This document shows positions 27,448 to 36,343 of a stretch of 64,000 nt of DNA, piece after piece; position 1 is the first letter of the stretch, and each line of letters starts with the position of its first letter. The translations under genes were made by a program, and so were the position numbers. This DNA is from Serratia sp. H1w. Its GTDB lineage: Bacteria; Pseudomonadota; Gammaproteobacteria; Enterobacterales; Enterobacteriaceae. The notes under the pieces are model-generated. The model was given only the letters and a program-made list of their open reading frames with translations. It had not been told where the DNA came from and did no database searches. Location: contig NZ_AYMQ01000105.1 of assembly GCF_000633355.1 (NCBI RefSeq), forward strand, positions 1-64,000, written 5' to 3'.

Positions 27448-28275
27448 ATGAATAAATGGATGTTGGGCTTGGTGGCGTTGGTCGCTTCCAGTTCTGCCTT
27501 GGCGTTAACCCCGTGGCAGAAGATCGACCACCCGGTTAGCGGCACTGCGCAGGCCGTTGGCGGTTTCGCCAACGGTTGTATCATCGGGGCGCACCCGCTG
27601 CCGCTTAACTCACCGGACTATCAGGTGATGCGCACCGACCAGCGGCGCTACTTTGGTCATCCCGATCTGCTGGCGTTTATTCAACGCCTGAGCAGTCAGG
27701 CCAACCAGAAAGCGCTGGGCACGGTGTTGATCGGCGATATGGCGATGCCGGCCGGCGGACGCTTCAGCAGCGGCCATGCCAGCCACCAATCCGGCCTGGA
27801 CGTGGACATCTGGTTGCAGTTGCCGCGTCAACGTTGGAGCGCACAACAACTCCTGAAACCGCAGCCAATCGATCTGGTGTCTGGCGACGGTAAACAGGTG
27901 GTGGATCGCCAGTGGCAACCGCAGATCGAATCCTTGATCAAGATGGCGGCGCAGGACAGCGAAGTGACGCGGATCTTTGTTAACCCGGCGATCAAACAGC
28001 GCCTGTGCCAGGATGCAGGTGCCGATCGCGGCTGGTTGCACAAGGTTCGCCCTTGGTTCGGCCATCGTGCGCACATGCACGTACGCTTGCGTTGCCCGGC
28101 AGGCAGTCTGGAGTGTCTGGATCAGGACGCACCGCCGGTAGGTGACGGTTGTGGTGCCGAGTTGGCCAGCTGGTTCAAACCCCATCAGCCAAATGCCAAC
28201 CCGGTGAAGAAAGAGCCGCCTCCGCTGCCGCCAACCTGCCAGGCGCTGTTGGATAGCCACTTCGCCAACCGCTGA
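27448..28275 (+). CDS. mepA: Penicillin-insensitive murein endopeptidase MepA
   Basis: A 275-residue periplasmic LAS-family metallopeptidase that cuts D-Ala-meso-DAP crosslinks in peptidoglycan. The signal peptide is about residues 1-19 (cleavage near ALA-LTPW). The zinc site is visible as [14 protein letters not shown] (about 108-121) and [12 protein letters not shown] (about 203-214). Cysteines typical of the family are kept, and a proline-rich tail ends the protein. It is in an operon with aroC, the same order as in E. coli. Confidence 0.95.
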   Translation: MNKWMLGLVALVASSSALALTPWQKIDHPVSGTAQAVGGFANGCIIGAHPLPLNSPDYQVMRTDQRRYFGHPDLLAFIQRLSSQANQKALGTVLIGDMAMPAGGRFSSGHASHQSGLDVDIWLQLPRQRWSAQQLLKPQPIDLVSGDGKQVVDRQWQPQIESLIKMAAQDSEVTRIFVNPAIKQRLCQDAGADRGWLHKVRPWFGHRAHMHVRLRCPAGSLECLDQDAPPVGDGCGAELASWFKPHQPNANPVKKEPPPLPPTCQALLDSHFANR

Positions 28276-28279
28276 TAGC

Positions 28280-28364
28280 GTAGGCGGGCTGTATGCTGCG
28301 CCCGTCTAAATAATCAATGGGTTAGATAGGGTCGAAGATGTTCGGCCCCTACAAATTCAGCAAC
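28280..28364. repeat. Composite short repeat B + C
   Basis: A B-type unit (GTAGGCGGGCTGTATGCTGC with GCCCG) is followed about 30 bp later by a C-type unit (GGGTCGAAGATGTTCGGCCC then CTACAAATTCAGCAAC). The ends GTAGG...CCTAC are inverted, so B and C look like the two ends of one mobile-type palindromic element of about 75-85 bp. It begins five bases after the mepA stop. Confidence 0.72.
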
Positions 28365-28390
28365 ATCACCGCTTGGCAATCACACTCTAG

Positions 28391-28416
28391 CGCCTCTTAA
28401 TGAGGCGTTTATTTTT
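28391..28416 (+). terminator. Terminator after mepA
   Basis: CGCCTCTTAATGAGGCG followed by TTTATTTTT is a classic stem with T-run. It ends the aroC-mepA transcript about 115 bp after mepA and 50 bp before yfcA. Confidence 0.88.
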
Positions 28417-28467
28417 GGTGTCATAAAGCGTAGTGTGTGCGCAAATAAAAAAGCAGGCAGACGACTT

Positions 28468-29268
28468 ATGGATGGGCTGGTATTAGGTCCCGAATTGCTC
28501 GGGATACTGTTCTTGGTAGCAATGTTCGCCGGGTTTATCGATTCGATCGCGGGCGGCGGTGGGTTGTTGACCGTACCGGCTCTGCTGGCCGTGGGAGTTC
28601 CCCCTACGCAGGCGCTGGCGACCAATAAATTGCAGTCGGTTGGCGGATCGTTTTCCGCCAGCCTGTATTTTGTCCGCCGTCGGGCCGTCGATCTCAATAC
28701 CCAGAAGCTGACCATCTTCCTGACGCTGGTGGGCTCGGTGATCGGGGCGATCCTGGTACAGCATATGCGGGCCGATATCCTGCGCCAAATGCTGCCTCTG
28801 TTGGTGATTGGCATCGGTGTCTATTTCCTGCTTACGCCACGGCTGGGGGAAAGCGATCGCCAACGCAGGTTGTCAGCCTTACCCTTTGGCCTGGTTGCCG
28901 GGGGCTGCGTCGGGTTCTACGACGGTTTCTTCGGCCCGGGTGCCGGTTCGTTTTATGCCCTGGCCTACGTGACGCTGTGCGGCTTTAACCTGGCCAAGGC
29001 GACCGCCCATGCCAAGGTGCTGAACTTTACCTCCAATCTGGGCAGCCTGGTGCTGTTTATTATCGGCGGCAAGGTGATCTGGAGCCTTGGGTTGGTGATG
29101 CTGGTGGGGCAGGTGTTCGGGGCCCGTCTTGGCGCACATATGGTGCTGACCAAGGGCCAGAAGCTGATCCGGCCGATGATCGTGGTGGTTTCCTTGATCA
29201 TGAGCTGCAAACTGCTGTACGACAATCATGGTGCGGAAATCCAGCAGTGGTTGGCGTTGCATTTTTAA
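28468..29268 (+). CDS. yfcA: TSUP-family membrane protein YfcA
   Basis: A 266-residue inner-membrane protein of the TauE/SafE (TSUP) family with about eight helices. Members export or import sulfur-containing or organic anions; the YfcA substrate is unknown. The family repeats appear as GFIDSIAGGGGLLTVPALL near the N-terminus and GFYDGFFGPGAGSFYALAYV in the second half. Start ATG 28468 (MDGLVLGPELLG) is chosen by alignment; its ribosome site is weak, and an upstream GTG at 28435 is possible. Confidence 0.92.
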   Translation: MDGLVLGPELLGILFLVAMFAGFIDSIAGGGGLLTVPALLAVGVPPTQALATNKLQSVGGSFSASLYFVRRRAVDLNTQKLTIFLTLVGSVIGAILVQHMRADILRQMLPLLVIGIGVYFLLTPRLGESDRQRRLSALPFGLVAGGCVGFYDGFFGPGAGSFYALAYVTLCGFNLAKATAHAKVLNFTSNLGSLVLFIIGGKVIWSLGLVMLVGQVFGARLGAHMVLTKGQKLIRPMIVVVSLIMSCKLLYDNHGAEIQQWLALHF

Positions 29269-29343
29269 CATCTCAAAAGCGCGGCAAGCTTAACGATATC
29301 GGGTATAATTGCCACCTTAATTTTGTGGTTATTCGAGTTTTTT

Positions 29344-29889
29344 ATGTCAGACACACACCAGTATGCGCAACTGATTGAGATTTTTAATCAGTGCTTTAGC
29401 GATGAATTCAATACCCGCCTGGTCAAAGGCGACGATGAACCCATCTATCTGCCCGCCGATGATGAGTTGCCTTATCATCGTATCGTCTTTGCACACGGCT
29501 ACTATGCCAGCGGTATGCATGAAATTTCCCACTGGTGCATCGCCGGTGCCGAACGCCGTAAACTGGTGGACTTCGGTTATTGGTATTGCCCGGACGGGCG
29601 CGATGCCCAGACGCAAAGTGAATTTGAAGTGGTCGAGATCAATCCGCAGGCGCTGGAGTGGATGTTCTGCGTCGCGGCCGGTTTCCCGTTCAACGTCAGC
29701 TGTGACAATCTCAGCGGGGACTGCGAACCGGATCGCGTTGGCTTCCAGCGTAAGGTTCGCACCCGGGTGTTGGAATTGCTGGAGCGCGGAATACCCACAC
29801 GACCTGCGCGCTTTATTCAGGCGCTGCAATCGTTTTACAATACGCCTCCGCTGGCGGCCGAGCATTTTCCCTATCCGGAAGATCTCTGA
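29344..29889 (+). CDS. epmC: Elongation factor P hydroxylase EpmC
   Basis: A 181-residue enzyme (formerly YfcM) that hydroxylates the beta-lysylated lysine of elongation factor P. The metal-binding motif HEISHWC lies near residues 60-66, followed by [20 protein letters not shown] and [29 protein letters not shown], all close to the E. coli protein. ATG 29344 ([10 protein letters not shown]) is chosen over the upstream in-frame codon at 29323. Its partners epmA and epmB are not in this window. Confidence 0.93.
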   Translation: MSDTHQYAQLIEIFNQCFSDEFNTRLVKGDDEPIYLPADDELPYHRIVFAHGYYASGMHEISHWCIAGAERRKLVDFGYWYCPDGRDAQTQSEFEVVEINPQALEWMFCVAAGFPFNVSCDNLSGDCEPDRVGFQRKVRTRVLELLERGIPTRPARFIQALQSFYNTPPLAAEHFPYPEDL

Positions 29890-29921
29890 GGCCAGAACCT
29901 GTATTTTTACGAGGAAATTTG

Positions 29922-30203
29922 ATGATCGCAGAATTTGAAGCGCGCATTCTGGCGCTGATTGATGACATGGTAGAGCACGCCAGCGATGATGAACTGTTTG
30001 CCGGTGGCTACCTGCGCGGTCATCTGACCCTGGCGGTGGCCGAATCGGAAGAACACGACGAACACAGCGCCGAGCAGCTCAAGGTAAGGGTTGAGAGCAG
30101 CCTGGACAAGGCCATCAAGGCAGGGGAACTTTCCCCGCCGGATCAGGTGCTGGTGCTGGGCATGTGGGAAAAACTGTATCAGACCGCATTGCCCACCGAG
30201 TAA
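29922..30203 (+). CDS. yfcL: YfcL family protein
   Basis: A 93-residue small acidic protein of unknown function, nearly identical in its first half to E. coli YfcL ([41 protein letters not shown]). It is predicted to be all-helical and cytoplasmic. GAGGAAA lies upstream of ATG 29922. It is 32 bp after epmC in the conserved order yfcA-epmC-yfcL-mnmC. Confidence 0.92.
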   Translation: MIAEFEARILALIDDMVEHASDDELFAGGYLRGHLTLAVAESEEHDEHSAEQLKVRVESSLDKAIKAGELSPPDQVLVLGMWEKLYQTALPTE

Positions 30204-30209
30204 ACCAGG

Positions 30210-30458
30210 CCCTCACCCTAACCCTCTCCCACAAGGAGAGGGGACCGATCGAGCTCGCTGATATTCCCCTTACTTTCCGAAGCCGCAAAGGCTTACCCAC
30301 GACACCGATCAGCTGATATTCCCCTTACTTTCCGAAGCCGCATAGGCTTACCCACGACACCGATCAGCTGATATTCCCCTTACTTTCCGAAGCCGCATAG
30401 ACTTACCCACGACACCGATCAGCTCCCTCGCCCTGTGGGAGAGGGTTGGGGTGAGGGG
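30210..30458. repeat. Palindromic intergenic repeat, copy 3, with an internal tandem expansion
   Basis: The ends CCCTCACCCTAACCCTCTCC (30210) and GAGGGTTGGGGTGAGGGG (to 30458) are inverted, as in the other copies. The middle is replaced or expanded by three 55-bp tandem units, making this copy about 90 bp longer than the rest. It lies between the converging yfcL and mnmC genes and overlaps the mnmC 3' end. Confidence 0.88.
30257..30421. repeat. Three 55-bp tandem repeats
   Basis: Units start GCTGATATTCCCCTTACTTT at 30257, 30312 and 30367, each exactly 55 bp. They differ at only a few positions (CAAAGG, CATAGG, CATAGA in the middle). Total 165 bp. Near-identity and exact period point to recent duplication. 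55 is not a multiple of three. Confidence 0.92.
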
Positions 30459-32478
30459 ATGGGGCGCCTCCTTTCAGCAGCTTCCTGACCCACATGCGGT
30501 TAGGGTTCAACGCTGCCAGCATCTCGCTATCCCCCGGTAGAGGTTCGCCAAACAACTGTGCTGCCAGAATTTCTGCGGCCAGCGGCGCCGAGCATAAGCC
30601 ACGTGAACCTAATGCTCCGATCATAAATAACCCAGAATACATCGGCGCTGCGGCGATCTCCTCACCACGCTGGCGTTGCCGCTGTAGGCCACCGTACAGG
30701 GCCAAGGTGGCCTGATAGTCCGGTACCGAGCCAACCATCGGCATATGGTCTCGCGCAGCGCTACGCACGCCACAGCGGGCCTGTTGCCCACTGACATCCA
30801 CCTGTTGCGGCCAGTCCTGTTCCGGTAGGCAACGCAGCAAACGCTCGCGGTTCTCCTCCTGCTCTGCCTGACTATATTCCGTGCCTGATTCGCCACGCTG
30901 GTAGCTGGCACCAATGCAATGCTGTTGGTTGTTGGGATTGACCGGCGTCAGATAGCCGTCGTAACACAGCACCTGCTTTAACTCACTTAACGTTGGCGTA
31001 GTGGGAATATGTGAAACCTGACCACGCACCGCATAAGCAGGCAGCGCAGCGCCAGGTGCCAAAGCAGAAAGCTGGTGCCCGTTAGCCAGGATCACCGTCG
31101 CGTGTTGGCGGATTTCAGCTTCGACAAAATGCAGCTGCCAGTTTTCAGCGTTGTGGCTCAGATCCGAGAGCGTATGGTTATAGTGACAAACCAACCCGTG
31201 TCGTTCGGCCAGGGCAATGGCGGAGCGCGTCAGGTCAGCGGGGCACAGCCAGCCGCCGAGTGAATAGTGAATGCCACCAAACCCCGTATCGATCCCGCAC
31301 AAGGCAGTCAGCGTAGCGCGATCGGCCGGTTGTGCCAGAGTGTCCGGCCAGGTAACGGCCAGGATCTTGGCGATCTTGCCAGCGCTTTTCTCATCGTAGG
31401 CTAATTGGCTGACGCCACACCATTGGTGATCGAATTCAACCTGCTGTTGCAACAGAGCATCGTACTGGCGGCGGGCAAAAGGGAAGGCGGCGCTAAAGAA
31501 GTTTTCCAGCGCATCGCCCCGGCCATTCAGCAAGGGATACAATGCCCCCTGGCGATTGCCCGATGCGCCCTCGGCAGGTTGTGCATCAGCGCAATACAGC
31601 GTGACCTTGGCCCCACGGCGTAATAGGGCCAATGCGGTGAGCGCGCTAGCAACGCCACCGCCAATGATGGCGATATCGTCAGTATTTTTTGCTGCGGGCC
31701 GCAGGAACCACGGGGTTGGATTGACGCTTGCCGGGGTATCGGTGGGGAGCTGGCCGGTGAGCATCTCACGTTTCTGGCCAAAGCCTTTGCATCGGGTGAC
31801 CTCAAAGCCGGCCTGCTGTAACCCACGGCGAACAAAGCCTGCGGCAGTGAAGGTGGCAAAAGTGCCTCCTGGGCGGGCAAATCGTGCCATGGTGGCAAAC
31901 AGCGGTTCACTCCACATATCGGGATTTTTGGACGGTGCAAAACCATCCAGGAACCAGGCGTCAATTTGGTCGTTCATGCTGGCATCAAACTGCGGCAGCA
32001 GGGTATTGACGTCACCGAACCATAAATCGAGCGTGATCTGCCCTTCGGCAAGCAGCAGGCGATGGCATCCCGGCAGCGGCAAAGGCCACTGGGCGCGCAA
32101 CTCCTCGGCAAAGGGAGCCAGTTCTGGCCATTGGGCATGGGCTGCCGTCAGATCGGCCAACTGCAACGGGTATTTCTCAAAGCTGATAAAATGCATGCGC
32201 TGCAAGCTGGCCGTCGCTGTCGCCTGCCGAAAATGGGCAAAGGCCTGCCACAGGGTCAGAAAATTCAGTCCGGTACCGAAGCCGGTTTCTGCCACAATAA
32301 ACAGGGAACGCGGGTGATCGCTGAAACGTTGCGGTAACCGGTTGCCCCCCAGAAAGACATAGCGGGTTTCCTCCAGCCCATCCTGGTTGGAAAAATAGAC
32401 GTCATCAAACTGTTTCGAAACAGGTGTACCCTGTTCATTCCAGCTTAGCGCTGCGGTTTGGATGGGGGCGTTGCTCAC
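30403..32478 (-). CDS. mnmC: Bifunctional tRNA mnm5s2U biosynthesis protein MnmC
   Basis: About 691 residues. The N-terminal part (about 1-240) is the SAM-dependent MnmC2 methyltransferase ([29 protein letters not shown]). The C-terminal part (from about 270, [21 protein letters not shown]) is the FAD-dependent MnmC1 oxidase. Together they finish mnm5s2U34 in tRNA. GTG 32478 ([21 protein letters not shown]) is chosen because similarity to the enterobacterial family begins there; an ATG at 32559 is open but would overlap the fabB promoter. The C-terminus ...[20 protein letters not shown] is unusual: after KLLKGG it is encoded by the palindromic repeat. Confidence 0.93.
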   Translation of the reverse strand: MSNAPIQTAALSWNEQGTPVSKQFDDVYFSNQDGLEETRYVFLGGNRLPQRFSDHPRSLFIVAETGFGTGLNFLTLWQAFAHFRQATATASLQRMHFISFEKYPLQLADLTAAHAQWPELAPFAEELRAQWPLPLPGCHRLLLAEGQITLDLWFGDVNTLLPQFDASMNDQIDAWFLDGFAPSKNPDMWSEPLFATMARFARPGGTFATFTAAGFVRRGLQQAGFEVTRCKGFGQKREMLTGQLPTDTPASVNPTPWFLRPAAKNTDDIAIIGGGVASALTALALLRRGAKVTLYCADAQPAEGASGNRQGALYPLLNGRGDALENFFSAAFPFARRQYDALLQQQVEFDHQWCGVSQLAYDEKSAGKIAKILAVTWPDTLAQPADRATLTALCGIDTGFGGIHYSLGGWLCPADLTRSAIALAERHGLVCHYNHTLSDLSHNAENWQLHFVEAEIRQHATVILANGHQLSALAPGAALPAYAVRGQVSHIPTTPTLSELKQVLCYDGYLTPVNPNNQQHCIGASYQRGESGTEYSQAEQEENRERLLRCLPEQDWPQQVDVSGQQARCGVRSAARDHMPMVGSVPDYQATLALYGGLQRQRQRGEEIAAAPMYSGLFMIGALGSRGLCSAPLAAEILAAQLFGEPLPGDSEMLAALNPNRMWVRKLLKGGAPSPHPNPLPQGEGADRCRG

Positions 32479-32564
32479 GGTCGGTTGCTCGTAATTCAAG
32501 GGGTAGAGCGATTTTAACGGCGGCAGCCCCGAGGTGCAAACTGGATAAAGATAATGCAAAATTG

Positions 32565-32581
32565 TTCTGATCGGACTTGTT
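32565..32581 (+). promoter_or_regulatory. FadR activator site of fabB
   Basis: TTCTGATCGGACTTGTT matches the FadR-binding sequence known at the E. coli fabB promoter almost base for base, and directly precedes the FabR palindrome as it does there. At fabB FadR activates rather than represses. Confidence 0.82.
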
Positions 32582-32582
32582 C

Positions 32583-32600
32583 GGCGTACATCTGTACGCT
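32583..32600 (+). promoter_or_regulatory. FabR operator of fabB
   Basis: GGCGTACATCTGTACGCT contains the perfect 16-bp palindrome GCGTACATCTGTACGC and matches the FabR consensus AGCGTACANNTGTTCGCT. FabR represses fabB in response to unsaturated acyl chains. Confidence 0.85.
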
Positions 32601-32648
32601 AAAGTGCGATGCAAAATCCCGAATGTAAAATTGTGGAAGAGGTACCGA

Positions 32649-33863
32649 ATGAAACGTGCAGTGATTACTGGCCTGGGAATTGTCTCCAGCATTGGTAACA
32701 ACCAGCAGGAGGTCCTGGCAAGTCTGCAGGAAGGCCGCTCTGGGATCACCTTCTCTCAGGAGCTGAAAGATTCCGGCATGCGTAGTCACGTATGGGGCGA
32801 TGTTAAACTGGACACGACCGGTCTGATTGACCGTAAAGTGATGCGCTTTATGAGCGACGCGTCGGTTTATGCCTATCTTTCCATGGAACAAGCCATTCAA
32901 GACTCCGGCCTGGCAGCCGATCAGGTTTCCAACGATCGCACCGGTCTGGTGGTCGGTTCCGGTGGCGGTTCACCGCGTAACCAGGTTGCGGGCTCTGATG
33001 GTATGCGTGCCAAAGGCCTGCGCGGCGTTGGCCCTTACATGGTGACCAAGGCGATGGCTTCAGGTGTGTCTGCCTGCCTGGCAACCCCGTTCAAAATTCG
33101 CGGTGTGAACTACTCCATCAGCTCTGCCTGCGCAACTTCTGCACACTGTATCGGCCACGCGGTTGAGCTGATCCAACTGGGCAAGCAGGACGTGGTATTT
33201 GCTGGCGGCGGCGAAGAGCTGTGCTGGGAAATGGCCTGTGAGTTCGATGCCATGGGCGCATTGTCTACCAGCTACAACGAGACGCCAGAAAAAGCCTCCC
33301 GTACCTATGACGCAGCGCGTGACGGTTTCGTTATCGCAGGCGGCGGCGGCATGGTGGTGGTTGAAGAACTGGAGCACGCTCTGGCTCGTGGCGCACACAT
33401 CTATGCGGAAATCATCGGTTACGGCGCGACTTCCGACGGTGCCGACATGGTGGCTCCATCAGGTGAAGGCGCGGTGCGCTGCATGAAGATGGCGATGCAG
33501 GGCGTAGACACCCCAATCGACTACATGAACGTACACGGCACTTCTACGCCAGTGGGCGACGTGAAAGAACTGGGCGCTATTCGTGAAGTGTTTGGCGATA
33601 ACACCCCTGCGATCTCCTCTACCAAAGCCATGACCGGCCACTCACTGGGTGCCGCGGGCGTGCAGGAAGCGATTTATAGCCTGCTGATGGTCGAGCACGG
33701 TTTCATCGCGCCAAGCATCAACATCGAGAACCTCGATGAGAAGGCGGCAGGCATGAATATCGTGACCGAACCAACCAAACGTGAGCTGACCACGGTCATG
33801 TCCAACAGCTTTGGCTTTGGCGGCACCAACGCCACGCTGGTGATGCGCAAACTGCAGAAGTAA
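32649..33863 (+). CDS. fabB: 3-oxoacyl-ACP synthase I FabB
   Basis: A 404-residue condensing enzyme of fatty acid synthesis, essential for unsaturated fatty acids. The catalytic triad is Cys161 ([13 protein letters not shown]), the histidine of [11 protein letters not shown] (about 296) and that of [10 protein letters not shown] (about 331). It is nearly identical to E. coli FabB. The ATG at 32649 follows GAAGAGG; the frame extends upstream to 32577 through the promoter but is not conserved. FadR and FabR sites lie 50-85 bp upstream. Confidence 0.97.
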   Translation: MKRAVITGLGIVSSIGNNQQEVLASLQEGRSGITFSQELKDSGMRSHVWGDVKLDTTGLIDRKVMRFMSDASVYAYLSMEQAIQDSGLAADQVSNDRTGLVVGSGGGSPRNQVAGSDGMRAKGLRGVGPYMVTKAMASGVSACLATPFKIRGVNYSISSACATSAHCIGHAVELIQLGKQDVVFAGGGEELCWEMACEFDAMGALSTSYNETPEKASRTYDAARDGFVIAGGGGMVVVEELEHALARGAHIYAEIIGYGATSDGADMVAPSGEGAVRCMKMAMQGVDTPIDYMNVHGTSTPVGDVKELGAIREVFGDNTPAISSTKAMTGHSLGAAGVQEAIYSLLMVEHGFIAPSINIENLDEKAAGMNIVTEPTKRELTTVMSNSFGFGGTNATLVMRKLQK

Positions 33864-33887
33864 GCGTTAGAGCGGTATAGTGTTATC

Positions 33888-33920
33888 AATCGGGCACCGT
33901 AACAGGTGCCCGATTCTTTT
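33888..33920 (+). terminator. Terminator after fabB
   Basis: AATCGGGCACCGTAACAGGT plus GCCCGATT forms a strong stem (AATCGGGCACC/GGTGCCCGATT) followed by CTTTT, 25 bp after the fabB stop. It can also serve the converging hcp gene. Confidence 0.93.
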
Positions 33921-33937
33921 GTCTTGGCCGCATAAAC

Positions 33938-34417
33938 TTAATAAACGCGTTCATCCCAAATGCTATACCCGGATGTGCCCGCAATCTTGTGTTCCCAGGT
34001 AATCGATTTATATTTCAATAAAACTTTCTCGCAGGGGATCAGGTTATTGTTTTCAATCGAGTTAGGGAACATGCTGGCTATGTCGACGAGGGTTGCGCCC
34101 GTGAGTTTAATACCGTAGAAATCCTCGATAACCCCCGTGGAGTTGGTTCTGTACATGGAGAATATCGCGGTCATTGATTCATTATTGGATATCGCTACGC
34201 CCAGCAATGGAGACGATTTATCAATTGGTTTGGTAAAAGCCAACGGCTGATGGTTGACGTTTTGTTCTCTGTTGATGACGTGATCTAACGAGAGTACCTG
34301 GATTTGATCTTCATGACCCTGCTGGAATCGGTTACCAATTGAATCCAGAGTAGAGCAACCAGCGGAGATCAGCCCTTGTTTCTCACCAGTCAGTGTCAGA
34401 TAAATAAGGTTTGCCAT
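33938..34417 (-). CDS. Orphan Hcp-family type VI secretion protein
   Basis: A 159-residue Hcp protein, the ring-forming tube subunit of type VI secretion systems, which also carries effectors inside its ring. The N-terminus MANLIYLTLTGEKQGLISAGCST and the HEDQIQVLSLDHVINREQN and HQPLAFTKPIDKSSPLLGVAI segments are typical of enterobacterial Hcp proteins. No other type VI structural gene is in this window, so it would have to serve a system encoded elsewhere. It is divergent from the putative effector gene starting at 34635. The region looks AT-richer than its surroundings. Confidence 0.87.
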   Translation of the reverse strand: MANLIYLTLTGEKQGLISAGCSTLDSIGNRFQQGHEDQIQVLSLDHVINREQNVNHQPLAFTKPIDKSSPLLGVAISNNESMTAIFSMYRTNSTGVIEDFYGIKLTGATLVDIASMFPNSIENNNLIPCEKVLLKYKSITWEHKIAGTSGYSIWDERVY

Positions 34418-34634
34418 ATCATTTCCTTATGGGTTGAGGCGCTTTTATATAAAATAAAAATATTTTATCGCATAAAGCCAGCAACCAGTTTATAGCGCTT
34501 AACCTTGTTTGGTAATGCCTTCCTGCAAATAAATAAAGTTAATGTGCGATAACCGCCACTGGCAGCAATGATAAAAACTGTTAAAGTACCCGCAGGCGTT
34601 CATCACTGTTGCACATATAACAAGGAAGTGAGAA

Positions 34635-35510
34635 ATGGCGGCTTATTTTAGGACACGCAGTAACATTCGGCCTCTTGGCTGGAATGATGAGCTGTATGTG
34701 GTGCAGGGGCAGCCGCTGGCACTTAAAGTGCATGGATTGGGCCCCAATAAACAACATCTCGTTGTGAAGGCTGTGAGTGGCAGCGTTGCCGTTCGGGTTA
34801 TCCGGGCCGAGAACAATCAGATTGAGCAGGATTTTGAAGTTAGCGTGGTGTTCGCCGGTAAGAATGAACTGCGGGCCTATGTTGCAGAAGTCGATGAAGA
34901 TTTCTTTTGCAGTGCTGGAATGTCTTCGCCTACGGGGTGTATCCATCCGCTAAAGATCGTCGCCTACCGCAAGCTCAATTTCCCCCCCAATATCTCTGCC
35001 GATGAGTTGGCTCTGCTGCGTATGTTCCTGTCTGAAACCATCACTCCTGAAAACAAGGCCTTTAAGTTGGATGATGCGGTAAAGACTATGCAGTATATGC
35101 GCCAGGTGGTCTATAACCGTATGGCGTTTACACATCCTCACTATTTCAATATCGCTCGTGGTAATCTAACCGTGTTTGGCGTTATTGGTGCTAAGGGGCA
35201 AATCGATGGGTTTAGCGATTACCCTAATATTGATGCGAAAAGTACTGGACGGATCAATAAATTTATTCTGGCTTGTAATAGTACTGGGCTAGGGAAAAAA
35301 ATTCGACTCTATCGCCAACTTTATCAAAGTGCACTCGATGTTGCCACAGGGAAAAATCCTGGTGTCCAGCATACACCGCTTCTCTATAGCTGGCGCACTG
35401 AAGGGAAAGGCTCTCCAGGTTCTAATTTCCAAACAGAGCTGAGCATACAGAACCAGACATTCTTTTCGTTAACTCCTGATTTCATCCGTGATCCGAATCA
35501 ACGAAAATAG
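34635..35510 (+). CDS. Putative type VI effector, SleB-like cell-wall hydrolase
   Basis: A 291-residue protein without a signal peptide. Residues about 1-118 look like a beta-rich N-terminal domain. Residues about 122-260 resemble the SleB cell-wall hydrolase (Hydrolase_2) pattern: ALLRMFLSET with Glu134 where SleB enzymes carry the catalytic glutamate, then YMRQVVYNRM (SleB: AVxxVVLNRV), VFGVIGAKGQIDGF (SleB: VSGVIF...F), and YQSALDVATGKNPG...LLYSW (SleB: A...G..P...LYYFN). The match is by eye. AAGGAAGTGAG precedes ATG 34635. The location beside an hcp gene and before a small exported protein suggests a peptidoglycan-degrading effector with its immunity protein. Confidence 0.6.
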   Translation: MAAYFRTRSNIRPLGWNDELYVVQGQPLALKVHGLGPNKQHLVVKAVSGSVAVRVIRAENNQIEQDFEVSVVFAGKNELRAYVAEVDEDFFCSAGMSSPTGCIHPLKIVAYRKLNFPPNISADELALLRMFLSETITPENKAFKLDDAVKTMQYMRQVVYNRMAFTHPHYFNIARGNLTVFGVIGAKGQIDGFSDYPNIDAKSTGRINKFILACNSTGLGKKIRLYRQLYQSALDVATGKNPGVQHTPLLYSWRTEGKGSPGSNFQTELSIQNQTFFSLTPDFIRDPNQRK

Positions 35511-35522
35511 GGCGTTAGGGAT

Positions 35523-36074
35523 ATGAAAAGTATATATTTATTGGTCTGCTGGTTATTGGCATTCTCTTGTTCTGCTGGTATGGGGGATAGAGATTATATC
35601 TATGATCAGAAAATCACCGAGCGTTTTAAGATCACTCAAACTAGCCCTTATAAAGAACATTATGTATTACCAATGAGATATTTTATGATGTTATTGAAAA
35701 CCAATAGTACCGATAATCACTTTTGTGCGATTGGTTATCAAATGGCCAATAAACATCGTGAGGGGGCGATATTTTGGCAGGAGGGCAAACTGTTAATCAG
35801 TTGGTGGTTGGAGGACCTAGAATTGGATAACATTTTAACAGATGCTAGTTCTATGCTGATATCACCTTCCATATCCTATAAGAATATTGTCCCTTTGGCA
35901 GAAATCACTACACAAATGGCGCTATATGCTAAGGAAGATGTAGATCCTATGCGTGCCGATTGCCAACGAAATGGTGAAACCATAGTGATTAAGGCCTTCC
36001 CCATGCCTAAAGCCTGCCGAGATGATCCCGATTTTGGGGAGGATTGTCTCGAAGCTCTAAATGCGATTAAGTAG
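35523..36074 (+). CDS. Putative exported immunity protein for the SleB-like effector
   Basis: A 183-residue protein with an N-terminal signal peptide (MKSIYLLVCWLLAFSCSAG), so likely periplasmic. The rest is polar with four cysteines in the C-terminal half or near it (CAIGY, CQRN, CRDDPDFGEDC). I do not recognise the family. The start is 12 bp after the preceding stop, the spacing of a co-transcribed toxin/immunity pair, and a periplasmic location is where protection against a cell-wall hydrolase would be needed. Codon use is distinctly AT-rich compared with flanking genes, a sign of transfer. Confidence 0.55.
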   Translation: MKSIYLLVCWLLAFSCSAGMGDRDYIYDQKITERFKITQTSPYKEHYVLPMRYFMMLLKTNSTDNHFCAIGYQMANKHREGAIFWQEGKLLISWWLEDLELDNILTDASSMLISPSISYKNIVPLAEITTQMALYAKEDVDPMRADCQRNGETIVIKAFPMPKACRDDPDFGEDCLEALNAIK

Positions 36075-36343
36075 GCGAGTGCGCAATGGATATTGCCTAG
36101 ATGAGATGACTAACCAGCCGCAACCGACATTGCGTTGCCATCAAAACGATTGCCCCAAATTCGTTAATTCTCGCGTGAGTAGTTGACTGAAATCAAAGTA
36201 TTTTCTGTTTGCAGGATCGTTCTTGGTCCGCTTTGTCAGCGGATGTAAATTCTATTCCTGTGGCGATTTTCTGCCGATATACTCGACGCAGTTTCTCACT
36301 GTGGATTTTTTGCATGTCGGCTTTGGCGTCCATCTCAATATCT

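Noticed and set aside
30257-30421. Possible CRISPR array (three 55-bp repeats)
   Set aside because: The units are directly joined with no variable spacers, and no cas genes are present. It is a simple tandem duplication.
32479-32559. 27-codon N-terminal extension of MnmC
   Set aside because: It would run into the FadR site of the divergent fabB promoter, and family similarity starts at GTG 32478.
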